Shown: in pieces, positions 12,785 through 24,400 of the stretch | How positions within the stretch are numbered: the first letter of the stretch is position 1 | How the letters are laid out: each line of letters starts with the position of its first letter | From: Zeugodacus cucurbitae | Lineage: Eukaryota > Arthropoda > Insecta > Diptera > Tephritidae | NCBI RefSeq assembly: GCF_028554725.1 | Contig: NC_071668.1 | Span: 54,913,732-54,977,731, forward strand | Length of the DNA stretch: 64,000 nt | Direction: 5' to 3' | Translations under genes and position numbers: made by a program | Notes under the pieces: generated by a model | What the model was told of the DNA's origin: nothing | The model's database searches: none | What the model saw: only the letters and a program-made list of their open reading frames with translations

Positions 12785-13825
12785 TTGAAGACTTTTTTCG
12801 ATTCTCTGATAATGGCAACGCAAGAGGTCTGGGATCTAATGCGAAGAAGACCGATCTGCTTCTCATTACAAGAAAATACAAAATCTCTCCATCCTTCGAT
12901 AAATGGAACGGAACTCCCTCTGAAGGACCGCATCAAGTACCTAGGGGTAGTCTGGCAAACTGTTGTGGAAGCACAATGTGGAAGGAAGGGTAAGAAAAAC
13001 CAACAAGCCTTATATGCATGTAGGCAGATGTACAGAACTACCTGGGGTTATCTCTATCTCCAATGTGCTGGTGCTACAAAACAATAATGAAACCAATTCC
13101 GATATATGGGGTTTTGGGGTGGTGGACAGGCATACGAAAATCAACTTATCGGAAGCCAAATGAATTGGTTCAGCTGCTGGCAGCGCTCTGTATAACAGGA
13201 GTTCTAAGAATCATCCGATTTGGGCATAGCTCGGTGTAAAAGTGTGGTCTTGCAGATCAACTGGGTAAGAAGGTTCCGTGTAAACAAAGAAGAAATGGCT
13301 GCTGTAAAGGTATAGCAACTACGAGTACACGCAACACATTAAATATCTATACAGATGGCTTGAAAACGGAGGACGGAGTAGGCGCCGGGATGTACTGTTC
13401 GGAGTTATGTGTTAGGCCTTTAAAACTACCGAATTAATGTGGAGATATTATTGAGAAAGTCGCAGAGCTAGCATTCCAATGCAACCGGAAGCAAAACCGC
13501 TTAAGCCTTATGTAAATCAGTAGACAGAAATACACAAAATCCCTACTGTCGCTAGATAGAAAGGACTGTAGGAGCATGGTTGAAATTGTCTGTGGCCACT
13601 GTCTGATGGCAGTACAAGCTTGTAAGATGGAAATGGAGAAACAATAGAGCATCTGTTGGGCACTTGGCTTTCATTGTCAAAACAACGGCTCCAGCATTTG
13701 CGGCCCGCACAGTACGAGAATTTGGCAGAGGTATCACTAGTAAAACCACTCAATTTGGTATCTGGTAACAAAACTGGTCTATATGTGAGTTATTTGCCTA
13801 CCAGACTAACCTAAACTAACCTATA
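12785..13825 (+). mobile_element. Decayed I-group LINE 3' end (RT thumb, RNase H, Cys/His tail)
   Basis: Plus-strand frames give, in order, KYLGVVWQ and NQQALYACRQMYRTTWG (region after RT motifs), an RNase H start NIYTDGLKTEDGVGAGMY at about 13341, then CGHCLMAVQACKM and ETIEHLLGTW near 13590-13660 (terminal domain). The frames are shifted and interrupted by stops. The fragment ends near an ACTAACCTAAACTAACCTA stretch at 13804-13822. It lies just downstream of ics and is unrelated to it. Confidence 0.75.
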
Positions 13826-14774
13826 TACATATTATTTGGTATGGTGAGTTGAGATGTCGATTCAGACTAAAGTCAATATTGTAAAATGGATGGATTTCTT
13901 AATTGGATTTTGATCCATATATGTTCATCAGACACAGCTTATGTATTTTGTTACAACAGAGTCCTGACGCTATTTCGTTCTATGAATTGAATCTTTGCCA
14001 CCAAGATTCAACTCTGACAGGTCCTATTGCGAGTAACTTAATAAAAGTATTACTTTATATATATGTGGACTTGCCAAGTTCCAAATTTAGACGTATTAAC
14101 GCCCACAGAACGTTTTGAGGTCTGAGTGATGTATGATACGATAAGTGCTGAAGTAAGTATTATAAGTATAATTTAACACTGTTTGACCGCAATCCGTAGA
14201 TCGTGTCAGGATTGTTAAGAAACAATAGATCCACTGGATCATACTACAGACCGAGAAACAGTCTAAACAATGGACTCACACCGTCGACGAGGTTTGGAAG
14301 AATGCGACAACCGTTCTTTAGGCCTTAAAGGTGATTGAAACGGCTTCCTGCAGTGATCGATGTTGACTATCGTTGCACTTCTTACTTGTATGCTGAATTA
14401 TTGAGACATTTCGACGCCAAATTGCGGCAAATTTGCGCCGATGTCCAGTTCTGATCCGTGTTCTTCAATTTTTCCAAGCGTCGCTGAGACAAGTGCATTG
14501 GGGTACAAACGGACTATGTTCAGAAATAAATCGCTTCCAGATTGATATTGAAGAGCTAGAACATGGAGTTGTTGCAAAGTTTTTTTACAACAGAAAATAC
14601 TTTTAGGGTCACCTAAAACAAAGCTCTTTCCAATTTTAAAGTAGAATAAGATAACATTTAGTTGCAATATGGGTATCAAACTAAGCAGATTTCGGAAAAT
14701 TTATTGTTTGAAGTCAATTTGAGAAGTGTTGCCACCTTTTTTTATATACTTACCAAATTTAATTTTTAACAGAT
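13826..14774. other. Intergenic DNA, no gene recognised
   Basis: A minus-strand frame at 14398-14679 is open, but its product matches nothing I recognise and has no splice or start context. Parts of 14150-14400 have the mixed composition of old transposon remnants. No gene is called. Confidence 0.45.
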
Positions 14775-14778
14775 TTAA

Positions 14779-15515
14779 GGGGTTATATACAGTTAGACGG
14801 CCGAAAAAAAGTGAATTTTCCAGAATTTTTTCTGAGAAAACTTTTTAATTTATTGATCCAAAACTTTATACACATATTATGGTATCTTTTAACTGTATTT
14901 TAAGACTTAGTACTAGTAAAAATATTTATTTGAAAAAGAGCTATAGCTGATCTCCAGCAGCTCCTCTCAAAAAAGATGTTTTGCGGTGACCACTATATCT
15001 CGGAACTGGATCATCCGAAATTAAAAAACCAAACAGATTTCGTTAAAATAATGTTAAATCTAGTAATTAATCGAAGGAATAAGCAAAATAAAATTTTTTG
15101 ACAAAATGGCTGTTTTTCAAAAAAAAAAAAAAAATTGATTCTTCACCGAAATTTCGGCCTTAAATTGTTTATAAAAAAAAAATATTTATCGGAGAGAAAA
15201 AATCTACGATTAATTACTAAAAAATATATTTAAGAAGGTCGTGTTAAAATTTGAGACTAATCGGTCTAGCCGTTTTCGAGTAATGTTGGTCACCGACTTT
15301 GAAAACACCATTTTGAGAAAAACGCGTTTAAAGTTTGGACCTTGTACTTCCAAGCACTCTGAAACGCCTTTTCAAATTTTTCATTTGCTTGTAACTTTGA
15401 AAATATTCACCGAAACGATATGAAATTTTCTGTGTGTATTCTTAAATAGATGTACATTAAGAAAATGAAATAAAAAAAAATAGATTTTATGAAAATTCTA
15501 ACTGTATATAACCCC
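14779..15515. mobile_element. TTAA-flanked MITE
   Basis: Ends are precise inverted repeats, ggggttatatacagttaga at the left and its reverse complement at the right. They are immediately flanked by TTAA at 14775-14778 and 15516-15519. TTAA duplication is the hallmark of piggyBac-type insertion, so this 737 bp element may be piggyBac-mobilised, although its ends do not start CCC. The interior has no transposase frame. It is related in part to the element at 6191-6759. Confidence 0.75.
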
Positions 15516-15519
15516 TTAA

Positions 15520-16689
15520 GGCAGATTTCTGTTGGAAATAATTTCGAAAAAAGTTACTAACTTGTTGGTAAATTCAATTCAACCATTTTTTTTTTTAAAT
15601 AATGATATTTAAATTATTAGTTGTTGTTTTTTGAGTAATCTTAGATATTTATAAATATTTATATATCCCTAACATTAACTATTTGCAAGAAAACACATTC
15701 AAATTCATATTTTTCAATATTTATTTTTATAAAATAGTAGTTTTTTATTGTTATCCATTTCATGTTTACGACAAGCTCTTTGCCGCTTGTAATAATTTTG
15801 TCTTGGTCTTTGTATGTTCACTAATTATGTTTGTGTTTACTTTGTAATTCTTCAATAGCTCTTAAACAAATATTTATTACATTAACTTGCTTTGTATTTA
15901 ATACTAGTTTTGCTTTAAATTAATAGTATATCGCTTGTTGTGGTTGTTGTTGTTGCTATTTGAGAAAAGAAAAACTAATATGCACCATAGTTAAATGTGC
16001 TTTCTTTTTTGTATTTGTAGTTTTATATTATTTTTCATTTTGAAACAACTCGAACACACACATTCTCGTATTACTGTTTGTTTGTTTGTATGTATGAATT
16101 ATAATAATTTATGTTCTGACTTTTAACTATGTATATCTTTGCGTTTGCTTACACTTAAACAAAGTTATTTTTTTATAATATTTTTTAGATTTATTTATAA
16201 TTTTTTATTTGTTTTTTTATTTATGAATTTTCTTTAATACGCACTTAAGGACTAATATGCACTTACTTAGCTTGCATACGCATTCATATTTATTTGCATA
16301 GTTTTTTATATTCAAATATATCTCAATTTTGCTTGAGTTATACTATTAAACTTACTAGCTTTAGAGTTCAATATTTACAGTTGTTAGAATATTTTTTTGC
16401 ATATTTTTTTATAAATTTATTTTTTCGCGATTTGTTTATTTTTTCTTATCTTTTAACATTTTGTAACTTTAAGTTTTACATTTCTTTACACTTTCTTCAG
16501 AGTTTTCTCACGCGTTTTGTATTTGTTTGTTCACTTTCGGTGCTAACCTTACTTTATTTGTTTTATACAACTTTCTTTGAGCAGAGTAGTTCAATATTTT
16601 TTTCGAAAATTATGCATTTGGGTAGCCAAAAAAATATAAAAGTTTATGGAGCATAAGCAGCTTTATAAGTAATTTAAATTATGTCGAGA
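15520..16689. other. AT-rich spacer, possibly distal 3' UTR of kuz
   Basis: Very T-rich on the plus strand (A-rich on minus) with many TTTATT strings, which are AATAAA on the minus strand. This suits a distal 3' UTR or intergenic DNA downstream of kuz. Open frames here are low-complexity Phe/Leu/Tyr strings and are not taken as genes. Confidence 0.35.
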
Positions 16690-16935
16690 ATAAAATAAAA
16701 TAAAATAAGAAAAAATAAATAAAATAAGAAAAAATAAAAAAAATAAAATAAAATAAAATAAAATAAAATAAAATAAAATGAAATAAAATAAAATAAAATA
16801 AAATAAAATAAAATAAAATAAAATAAAATAAAATAAAATAAAATAAAATAAAATAAAATAAAATAAAATAAAATAAAATAAAATAAAATAAAATACAATA
16901 AAATAAAATAAATTAAAATAAAATAAAATAAAATA
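16690..16935. repeat. (AAATA)n pentanucleotide microsatellite
   Basis: Nearly pure tandem array of AAATA/TAAAA units, about 49 units, with a few variant units at its left end (AAGAA) and near 16895-16912. The reverse strand is open in more than one frame only because the repeat translates as ILFYF-like strings. Confidence 0.95.
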
Positions 16936-18933
16936 CTTCAGACGGATATATATAGAGGCATAAAACCGTATATTCCTCAAAAAAAAGGCTTTTAAGCCAA
17001 TTTGAGTACATAAGTATCAGTACATCATTTCTTATGCACCTCACCTCCTCTTCTATTACTGAAAAGTTTTCGAATAGTCATATTTATTATTAAGGTTTGT
17101 ATCGCTATTATTCAGTCGGAGAAGTTCTAAGTTATTCTTTTCCAGTCATTAGTGAACATTGTCTGGACAGAAATTGCATTTTTGGACTTAGAAATTACAT
17201 TGTTGCTCATACCTGAGACAGACATGTAGTACATATTGTAGTATGCTTCAGAAACCATATGTGTATCACCGGTGTTCCGAATTTTGTTTGAAAGCAACTG
17301 GTGTTCCGTACTACAATAGAGTTCCAGAAACCATTGAAATTTTGTGGTGTCGCATTGAACACATCGAAAGCTTTAAGCTCTTCTGCCACAATCATATGTT
17401 TTCTGATATTTTGACATACAGAAAATAAATTTAATTCAAAATAAGCTGAAATAAAAAAATAAAAAAAAATTTAAAAAATTATGTGAAAAATATGTTGAGA
17501 ATTAGTAATTATAATGTAAAATATTATTTCAAGATTGCTTGAAGTTATAACTAAGTTAGGATCAATTTTCCTGCCTGTTATTCATAATTATAATTTGCTT
17601 GAATTTATTTGCATCAGCTGATGGATGTAAACATAGTACAATACTACATGTGTGTCATTATGCTGGTACATGGTTTCTTGTGCTTTTATTGTCGTACACA
17701 TTGTAGTACGGAAACCATATGTCTGTCTGAGGCATAAGACAATACCAAAATTGATAGGGTACAAGAAAGGAACTGTCAAATATTTATAAGAATTTAACAA
17801 AGCTCTCGCTTACTTTCGCTCATGAACATACAGCTTTCCAACATAAATAACTGAATGAAATTGTAATAATCTTTATTTCCAAAATTCAATATCAAATATT
17901 TATCGGTTATCGATAACAATACGAGCAATTTACAAAGCAATGGGTAAGTTGGTAAAAATTCTCTCTTTGAAAAACTCTTTTAAACAAATACAACTTCAAA
18001 TTGTCTTTATTTAACAGTACAGCAAGCACTCGACCACATTTAAGCATTTTCACAGAAACCAATAAATTGTAAAAAATCAAAAAATTAATACATTCATATA
18101 ATAAAAGCATATTTATTTACTAGAATATCGGACAGTGTTGAGTTACATAAATTTCAAAATCGGTTAACATAATATGAGTAATCATTTCAATATAGTACGA
18201 AATACGAATACAAAGTACTGCGCAACTGCGCCATTTGGTGGGTTTGACTGCATTTATAAAATTTCTTATTATTCAGCGTAAAGTCGTCTAACATGCACGG
18301 TCAAATATTATTGAATTTCATATATTTATATTTAAAAAAAATACTAAAAGCACTAATTAATTATCAATATGGGATTCAATACAAATCGCACTTACAATAC
18401 AAATGCGCTAACATATCCCACATGCATATACTTAACATTTAAAAAGTCTATGAGGTAAACATAAACACACTGATACATATACATATTTATTTTTAACGAA
18501 CAAACATAAGTGAGTAAAACGTTTACAATATTTGTTCGTAGTGCGGAAATTTGTAAATTGCGCTTGTGTGTATATTTTCGCTGCTACTGCAATGCTTAAA
18601 ATAGTTTCACACATACTGCACTTAGGCTAAAAACATTTGCAGGTTTTTGACAATAATAAAACACGCATTATAGAAAATCTTTTTGTAGTATTTATGACTT
18701 TATATGCTTTAAACAATATTAAAAAATACGTTCGTCTATACATATGTATCTGTATGTAAGTATATATTATAAAAGATAACTAGTTAATACTAAATTAAAT
18801 TATTTTTAAAATAATGAGGCATTTATGAAAAGAGTTTTAAGAAAAAATTTTATTTTAAAATATTGTAGCAATCTAACAGTTGCTTAATAAACGGTTGTAT
18901 CAGCGTTTTGGCAGCCAAGGTACTTAGGTAATA
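16936..18933. other. AT-rich spacer with a possible foldback remnant
   Basis: No gene recognised. At 17212-17226 (cctgagacagacatg) and 17718-17735 (catatgtctgtctgaggc) there is a short inverted repeat about 500 bp apart, with related gtagta...ggaaacc blocks between. It could be an old foldback or DNA element. Confidence in that reading is low. Confidence 0.35.
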
Positions 18934-19335
18934 CAGTGATTTCCGCTTTAGTGACAACATATTGTAACATCTTGGTTTTTCTCTAAATTTACATATAAAA
19001 TTCCCCGCTTAAGAGCCTCCCCTTAAGTGCCTTTCTCGTGTAAATGCCTACAATTTTTAAGCAACAAATATAAACTTGTTTGCAATTCTCCTCTTTTAAG
19101 TGCCTTATAATATTTTTAACATTGAATGCACTGAGAATTGTGAAAAGGAAATTGTTATTAATAACAAATAAATGTGACTTTCATTCTAAAAGAAAAAAAT
19201 ATTAGATCGAAGTATTTGAGAAAATGCTTGGTAAGCACCTCGAGGCACTTAAGGGGCATTCATTTAAACCTTTTCCGCTTAAGTGACTCAAAAGTCTTTG
19301 CATGTTAAGAATGGGCACTTAAGCGGGGATTACTG
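18934..19335. mobile_element. pogo-like MITE with internal CTTAAGTG repeats
   Basis: The left end cagtgatttccgctttagtg and the reverse complement of the right end cagtaatccccgcttaagtg form an inverted repeat (16 of 20 match), flanked by TA at 18932-18933 and 19336-19337. The motif CTTAAGTG or a close variant occurs at least six times in both orientations inside 402 bp, including both ends. No coding capacity. Confidence 0.7.
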
Positions 19336-20042
19336 TATTATTTGAATTTTCTTTGCAACTCTACTTCGGGTCTACAGTTAGATTTTTAAAACATTATCAT
19401 CGATTTTTTTTATTTAAACATATCTAATCTTTATGCTTCTGTTGAAATAAGATTTCTACTAGTTTACATATTTTACACAAATTATGTAAAAAAAAGTAAA
19501 ATCCAATTTTTTTTTCTTGAAAAAATTATTTGCAATTCTTTCTAGATGTCTACAATTGCTAATTGTAGCACCTTACAATATTAAAAAAAAACATGTTTCA
19601 GACATAGTGGAAAAGCTCTAGTTAATTTAAAACTAACTTTTAAAAATTCCAAGATTGATGAAATTTAATTGTAATTAATAAAATGTTTAATATTTTTTTT
19701 TTTAATAATTAATGAAATTTTTATGAAAAGTTTTTTCAAATATCAAAATTTTTAATTAATTTATTTCAACAAACCATGTACCAAATCTGCTGGTTTCGCA
19801 CAAATTTTTATTTTCATACATTTTTATTTCAACAAAAGTTAAGCCTATAAAAAATATTTCTCAGTACAAATTTGCTTTCCATTTCTCACGTTTCCTTAAG
19901 CTTTTACTATAAAAATCAATATTTTAATACATTTGTGATGCCAATAAAATTTTAATTTTTGAAAATCTGAAAATTTCTAACATTTAAATTAGTTTTTATG
20001 GGTAATACTTTGGTTGCCACACAATCAAACACAACTCATACC
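19336..20042. other. AT-rich DNA, nothing recognised
   Basis: Long A and T runs with no open frame of note. It lies downstream of the most distal kuz terminal exon and could be transcribed as 3' UTR. Confidence 0.4.
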
Positions 20043-20515
20043 CAAGGTGTATAGAAGAGAAGGTGACGCCACTATAATTTCAGAAAATTTGTTGTTACGT
20101 AGTTTCGAATATTTAAATTAGCAAATATATAAGAAAAGAGTTGACGTACGCAGCATTTTATTACTAATTAAAATTTTTTAGAAAGTGAATGAATACAAAT
20201 TGGAATTTTTTTTAAATAATTTTCAATTGAAATTTTTGAATACCAATTTTCATTAAAAGTTTTTTTAGAAAGTTAATTAATTTGAATTGTAATTTTTCAA
20301 AACTAATTTTCATTTAAAATTTTTTATAAATTTTCTCAATTAAAATTTTACAAAAATAATTTTCATTTAAAAATTTTAAAAAATAATTTTCATCTAAAAT
20401 TAAAAAAAAAAAAAACAAATACAAAAAGCGTATGCATATTATTTTACATAAATCTGGCAATGCAATTACGCCACAAATTGGCACGTGTCGTCACCTTGTA
20501 TTCCATGCACCTTAG
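20043..20515. mobile_element. hAT-like MITE downstream of kuz
   Basis: Left end caaggtgtatagaagagaag, then gtgacg; the right end reverse complemented reads ctaaggtgcatggaatacaa, then ggtgacg. This gives an imperfect inverted repeat of nearly 30 bases. It is bracketed by eight-base direct repeats CTCATACC (20035-20042) and CTCACACC (20516-20523), differing at one base. A CA...G-type end and 8 bp duplication suggest hAT. The interior is AT-rich and non-coding. Confidence 0.6.
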
Positions 20516-21273
20516 CTCACACCTATACTTAGTAGTATTGCCTTTTAAATAGCTATTGTTTTTGTATGTTTTATCGGTGATGTATAATTAAATTTATGTC
20601 TACAGTTTTTTTGTTATTCATCAATATGCTTTATAGTCTTTTTGACGTGCTTGCGTTTGGTTGCCACGCGTCTCTTTCAACACTCACATTACTTACTATT
20701 CTTCTTTAACAGCTTACTTGTAATTGTATGCACAAAATATCAATTTGTTGTTGTTATTTTTATAAATTTACATTTTAAATTGTATTAACTATATATCATT
20801 TAGTATCATGCCTTTTTCGTTTATCGCAATTCAAATAACTTCGAAATTCACATTTTTACCTATACTTTTACACAATTTTTCACTTTTTCACTATTTACTT
20901 TAGTTTGCTTACTTTAAATTAATTATTTCATATTTCTTTTCATTTCTTTTTTGATTATTTTTATGTACTTTTTTTGTGTATTTTGTATATCAATTAATTT
21001 AAAAAATATATATTTATATGTATGTATGTATGTATGTATTTTATTTACGTTTTTTGTTGATTTCTTTGTTTTCTTTGCATTTTTTAATTTTTATTTTTAA
21101 ATTTTAATATTTTTTTAACCTTTTCTTTGTTTTTTTTTTTATATAATAATAATTAGCGTAAAAAGTACATTTACATTTAATTTGAGTTCATTTGATTTTT
21201 GTGTTGTTTCTGCAGTGGTTTTTGTTGCTGTTGATTTTTGCTGCTGCTGCTCTGCTGACTGCCGTTGCTGCTG
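20516..21273 (-). other. kuz: Probable 3' UTR of kuz isoform C
   Basis: Lies immediately after the stop at 21274 when read on the minus strand. It is AT-rich with a TATG tandem run near 21020-21040 and several minus-strand AATAAA possibilities (for example 21040-21045 reads TTTATT on plus). The true cleavage site cannot be chosen from sequence. Confidence 0.45.
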
Positions 21274-21407
21274 TCAAACTTTGCTGTTGGGTGGGCGTGT
21301 GGTCGCCTCATACGCCCCCCGTCCCAGCGCGGCATAAGCATCGGCATACAGCTCGGGATTATGCAGCGATGGCGGCCGATTATAACTTGCTGGTTGCGGA
21401 GCGACGG
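21274..21407 (-). CDS. kuz: kuz alternative terminal exon C
   Basis: The acceptor ctgcacag precedes 21407. The exon starts in phase 1 (two bases completing a codon) and reads VAPQPASYNRPPSLHNPELY, then ADAYAALGRGAY and ends PPNSKV, TGA at 21274-21276 (43 complete codons). It joins in frame to the donor after 25583, giving an Ala at the junction. The Tyr-rich segment could be a phosphorylation or sorting signal, which is speculation. Base composition changes sharply from the AT-rich surroundings to GC-rich coding. Confidence 0.75.
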
Positions 21408-24400
21408 CTGTGCAGTAAAGTTAAAAGAAGAAGAAGAAAAATTAGAATAAATATTATTAATTATAAAAAAATTAGTAAATCATTACAAAAATTGTTTTTT
21501 AATTATAAAAAAATATATATAACTTCGCATACATACATACATTGCTGTTAGTAAAATGAGTTGGTTGCTTGTTTTGAATTTATGGCACGCACCAAAATTT
21601 CGATATATCTTGCAATTTCAAGGCATCAATTGACTTTATAAATTCCTAACTTACTCTAAATTCTATTTAAATTAAAATTATTAAATAAAATATTAAATAT
21701 TAGTATAACTCTTTGTATACTTTCAACTTCATTGGTGTCCTTTAGTCCCAAAGACAAGTATTCAAAAAATTAAAACCTCAATTTTGTAAGGCTACCGAAA
21801 AAATATTTCATATTACGTTATTCTATTTAGCTAAGTATTCTAATGTACGCAGACCAATTTAACAATGAAATAAGTTAGGAAGGACTAAGTTCGGTTGTGA
21901 CCGAACATTTTTTACTCTCGCAATTTATTTAGTTAATATTATATAATATTTGACCCACATATTCGTCATATATATGGTATAAAATATGGTATAAAATCCA
22001 ATGAAATTTGGAAACCCTAATATTAGGTTAGAAACACCGAGGTCCTCATGTTCGATACATCTGGCCTTGAAAATTTATGGTTCGATTTCGACGATTTTTC
22101 GAAGGGCGATACCACATTATAAATGTAGTATTTGTGCAAAGTTCTGTTCCGATATCTTCACTAGTGCGTACTTTATATATTGTAAAGTAAACGGTTCAGA
22201 TCGACTTCAAAGTTCTGGTATATGGGAAGTAGGCGTGGTTGTGAACCGCTTTGGCCTATTTTCACAACTTATCATTGGGATGCAAGGGAAATATTACAAA
22301 CCGAATTTCATTGAAATTGGTCGATTAGTTTCGGAGATATGGGTTTGACCCATAAGTGGGCGGAACCACGCCCATTTAATATTTTGTATACCATTTTGAG
22401 AGCAGCTCTCCTGTACCTTCTTTATAATGAAATTTAAGGTTTCTATTTGTTCCTTACTGAATTAAAGCAATTTTAGTAGTTTTTGGCGTAATCTTTGTAT
22501 GGGAGGTGGGCGTGGTTATAATTCGATTTCCTCCATTTTTGGACTATATAAGGAAATGCCTGAAAACTCCGACTTCTGATGTAGCTTCAGTAGTTTGTGA
22601 GATATGTACCAAAAACTTAGTAAGCGGCGGGGCCACCCCCACTTTCCCAAAAAATTTACTTCCAAATATGCCCCTCCCTAGAAAAATCGTTTGTATCAAA
22701 TTTTACTTCCATATCTTTTTTTATGCTATGGATTATAGCTCTTTTTGTGTTTTCGGTTATCGCCATTTTGTGGGCGTGGCAGTGGTCTGATTCCGCCTAT
22801 ATTCGAACTTAATCTTCTTATGGTGTCTAGGAACACATGTTCCATGTTTCATTAAGATATCTCAATTTTTACTCAAGTTACAGCTTGCACGGACGGACGG
22901 AGGGACAGACAGACATTCGGATTTCAACTCCACTCTTCACCCTGATCATTTTGATATACATATATAACCTTATATCTAACTCGTTTAGTTTTAGGACTTA
23001 CAATTAACCGTTATGTGGACAAAACCATAATACTCTCTTAGCAACTTTTGTTGCGAGAGTATAAAAATACTAATGAGAATTTGCCCAACATAATTCAGAA
23101 CGATACTGTTAGTCCTAATGTCATACATATCCGTGTTGGCCTTCACCAAATCCTAACCAAATTGTGCGATAATATCGCATGATCCGAGTAGAAATAATTT
23201 TTTGTTTGACAGATCTCGTGTGGCATTTCATAGACTTACGCCTGAACAACGGTTACAAGTTGACTTTATTACGAAAATTCACGTTATGTAAAGAATGTGT
23301 TTCGCGCTATCTTGAGACCCAGCATTCATTATTGGGTAATATTCGACCGAATAGACCACGACCAGTGTGGTTTGTGGGCCGGTGGAATCATTGGTCCATA
23401 TTTCTTTAAAAATGATACCGGTGAGAACGTACCCATCAATGGCGACCGTGATAACCGACTATTTGATATCTGAAATTGAAGCTCATGCTCTCGACGACAT
23501 TTGGTTTCAACAAGACGGCGCCACTTCCAATACATTAGATCAATCAATGGATATATTGAGAGAAAACATAGGTGAATAGATAATTTCATGTTTTGGGCGG
23601 TTCGATTGGCCACTAAGATCGTGTAAAGTCTACAGTCTATGCGGACAATTCCGCTTCGATTCAGGCCCTTGAACGAAACATCTCGCGTATCATTCGCAAG
23701 TTACCAGTCGAAATGCTCGAACGAGTCATCGAAAATTGGACTCAACGGATGGCAAAAAAAAAACCAATAAACGACGTCGTCCTAATCCAAGAGCCGTGGC
23801 TGAGTAGCAACGGCTTATCGGGATTAAGGTCGAAGAGCCACAGGCTACTGACGGCCAGTTGTGCAGGTAAAATTAGAGTTTGCTTGCTAGTCCGTAATGA
23901 ACTTAAAAGTTTTCCTTTTATCCAATTTCAGCAAGGTGGACGTCGTGACCATCAACTCTGACAAGTTTCGGGCTACATGCCGCACGACGATAAGGTGCTG
24001 AGAAACGCTCTCTTGGAGGTCAAGCGTAGGAAAGTCAACGTCGTAATTGGCTCGGACTCCAATGCAAGACACACAGTCTGGGGAATTATATGCAACCGGG
24101 TTTGTGACTGCGGGTAGGGACTGCCTTACTATAGTATCTAGAGATCTATCTATGATCTCGGAATGAAAAGTTCTTAACGATCCCTCATTTTCGGATCTTA
24201 GGTGTATTACTTTTCAATTGGACAGAACTTGTCCTGTCCGTAAACCCTCTACGAACTTTAGGAACACTAATTGGGATCTATATTTTAGGAAGCTTTACCG
24301 GTCGCGCCCCTAAAAGACCCAGTTCTCTTCGCCAGGGCGATTGATGAGTGTGTCAAGGTTTTCTGCTCTGGGTGTAGGATGGCCCTTGAAAGCTCCTGTC

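Noticed and set aside
16663..16980. Long minus-strand open frames rich in ILFYF repeats
   Set aside because: They are the translation of the (AAATA)n microsatellite, open in more than one frame, with no non-repetitive coding.
22001..22790. Two plus-strand frames inside the dispersed repeat
   Set aside because: Not preserved in the other copies of the repeat and without protein-like features.
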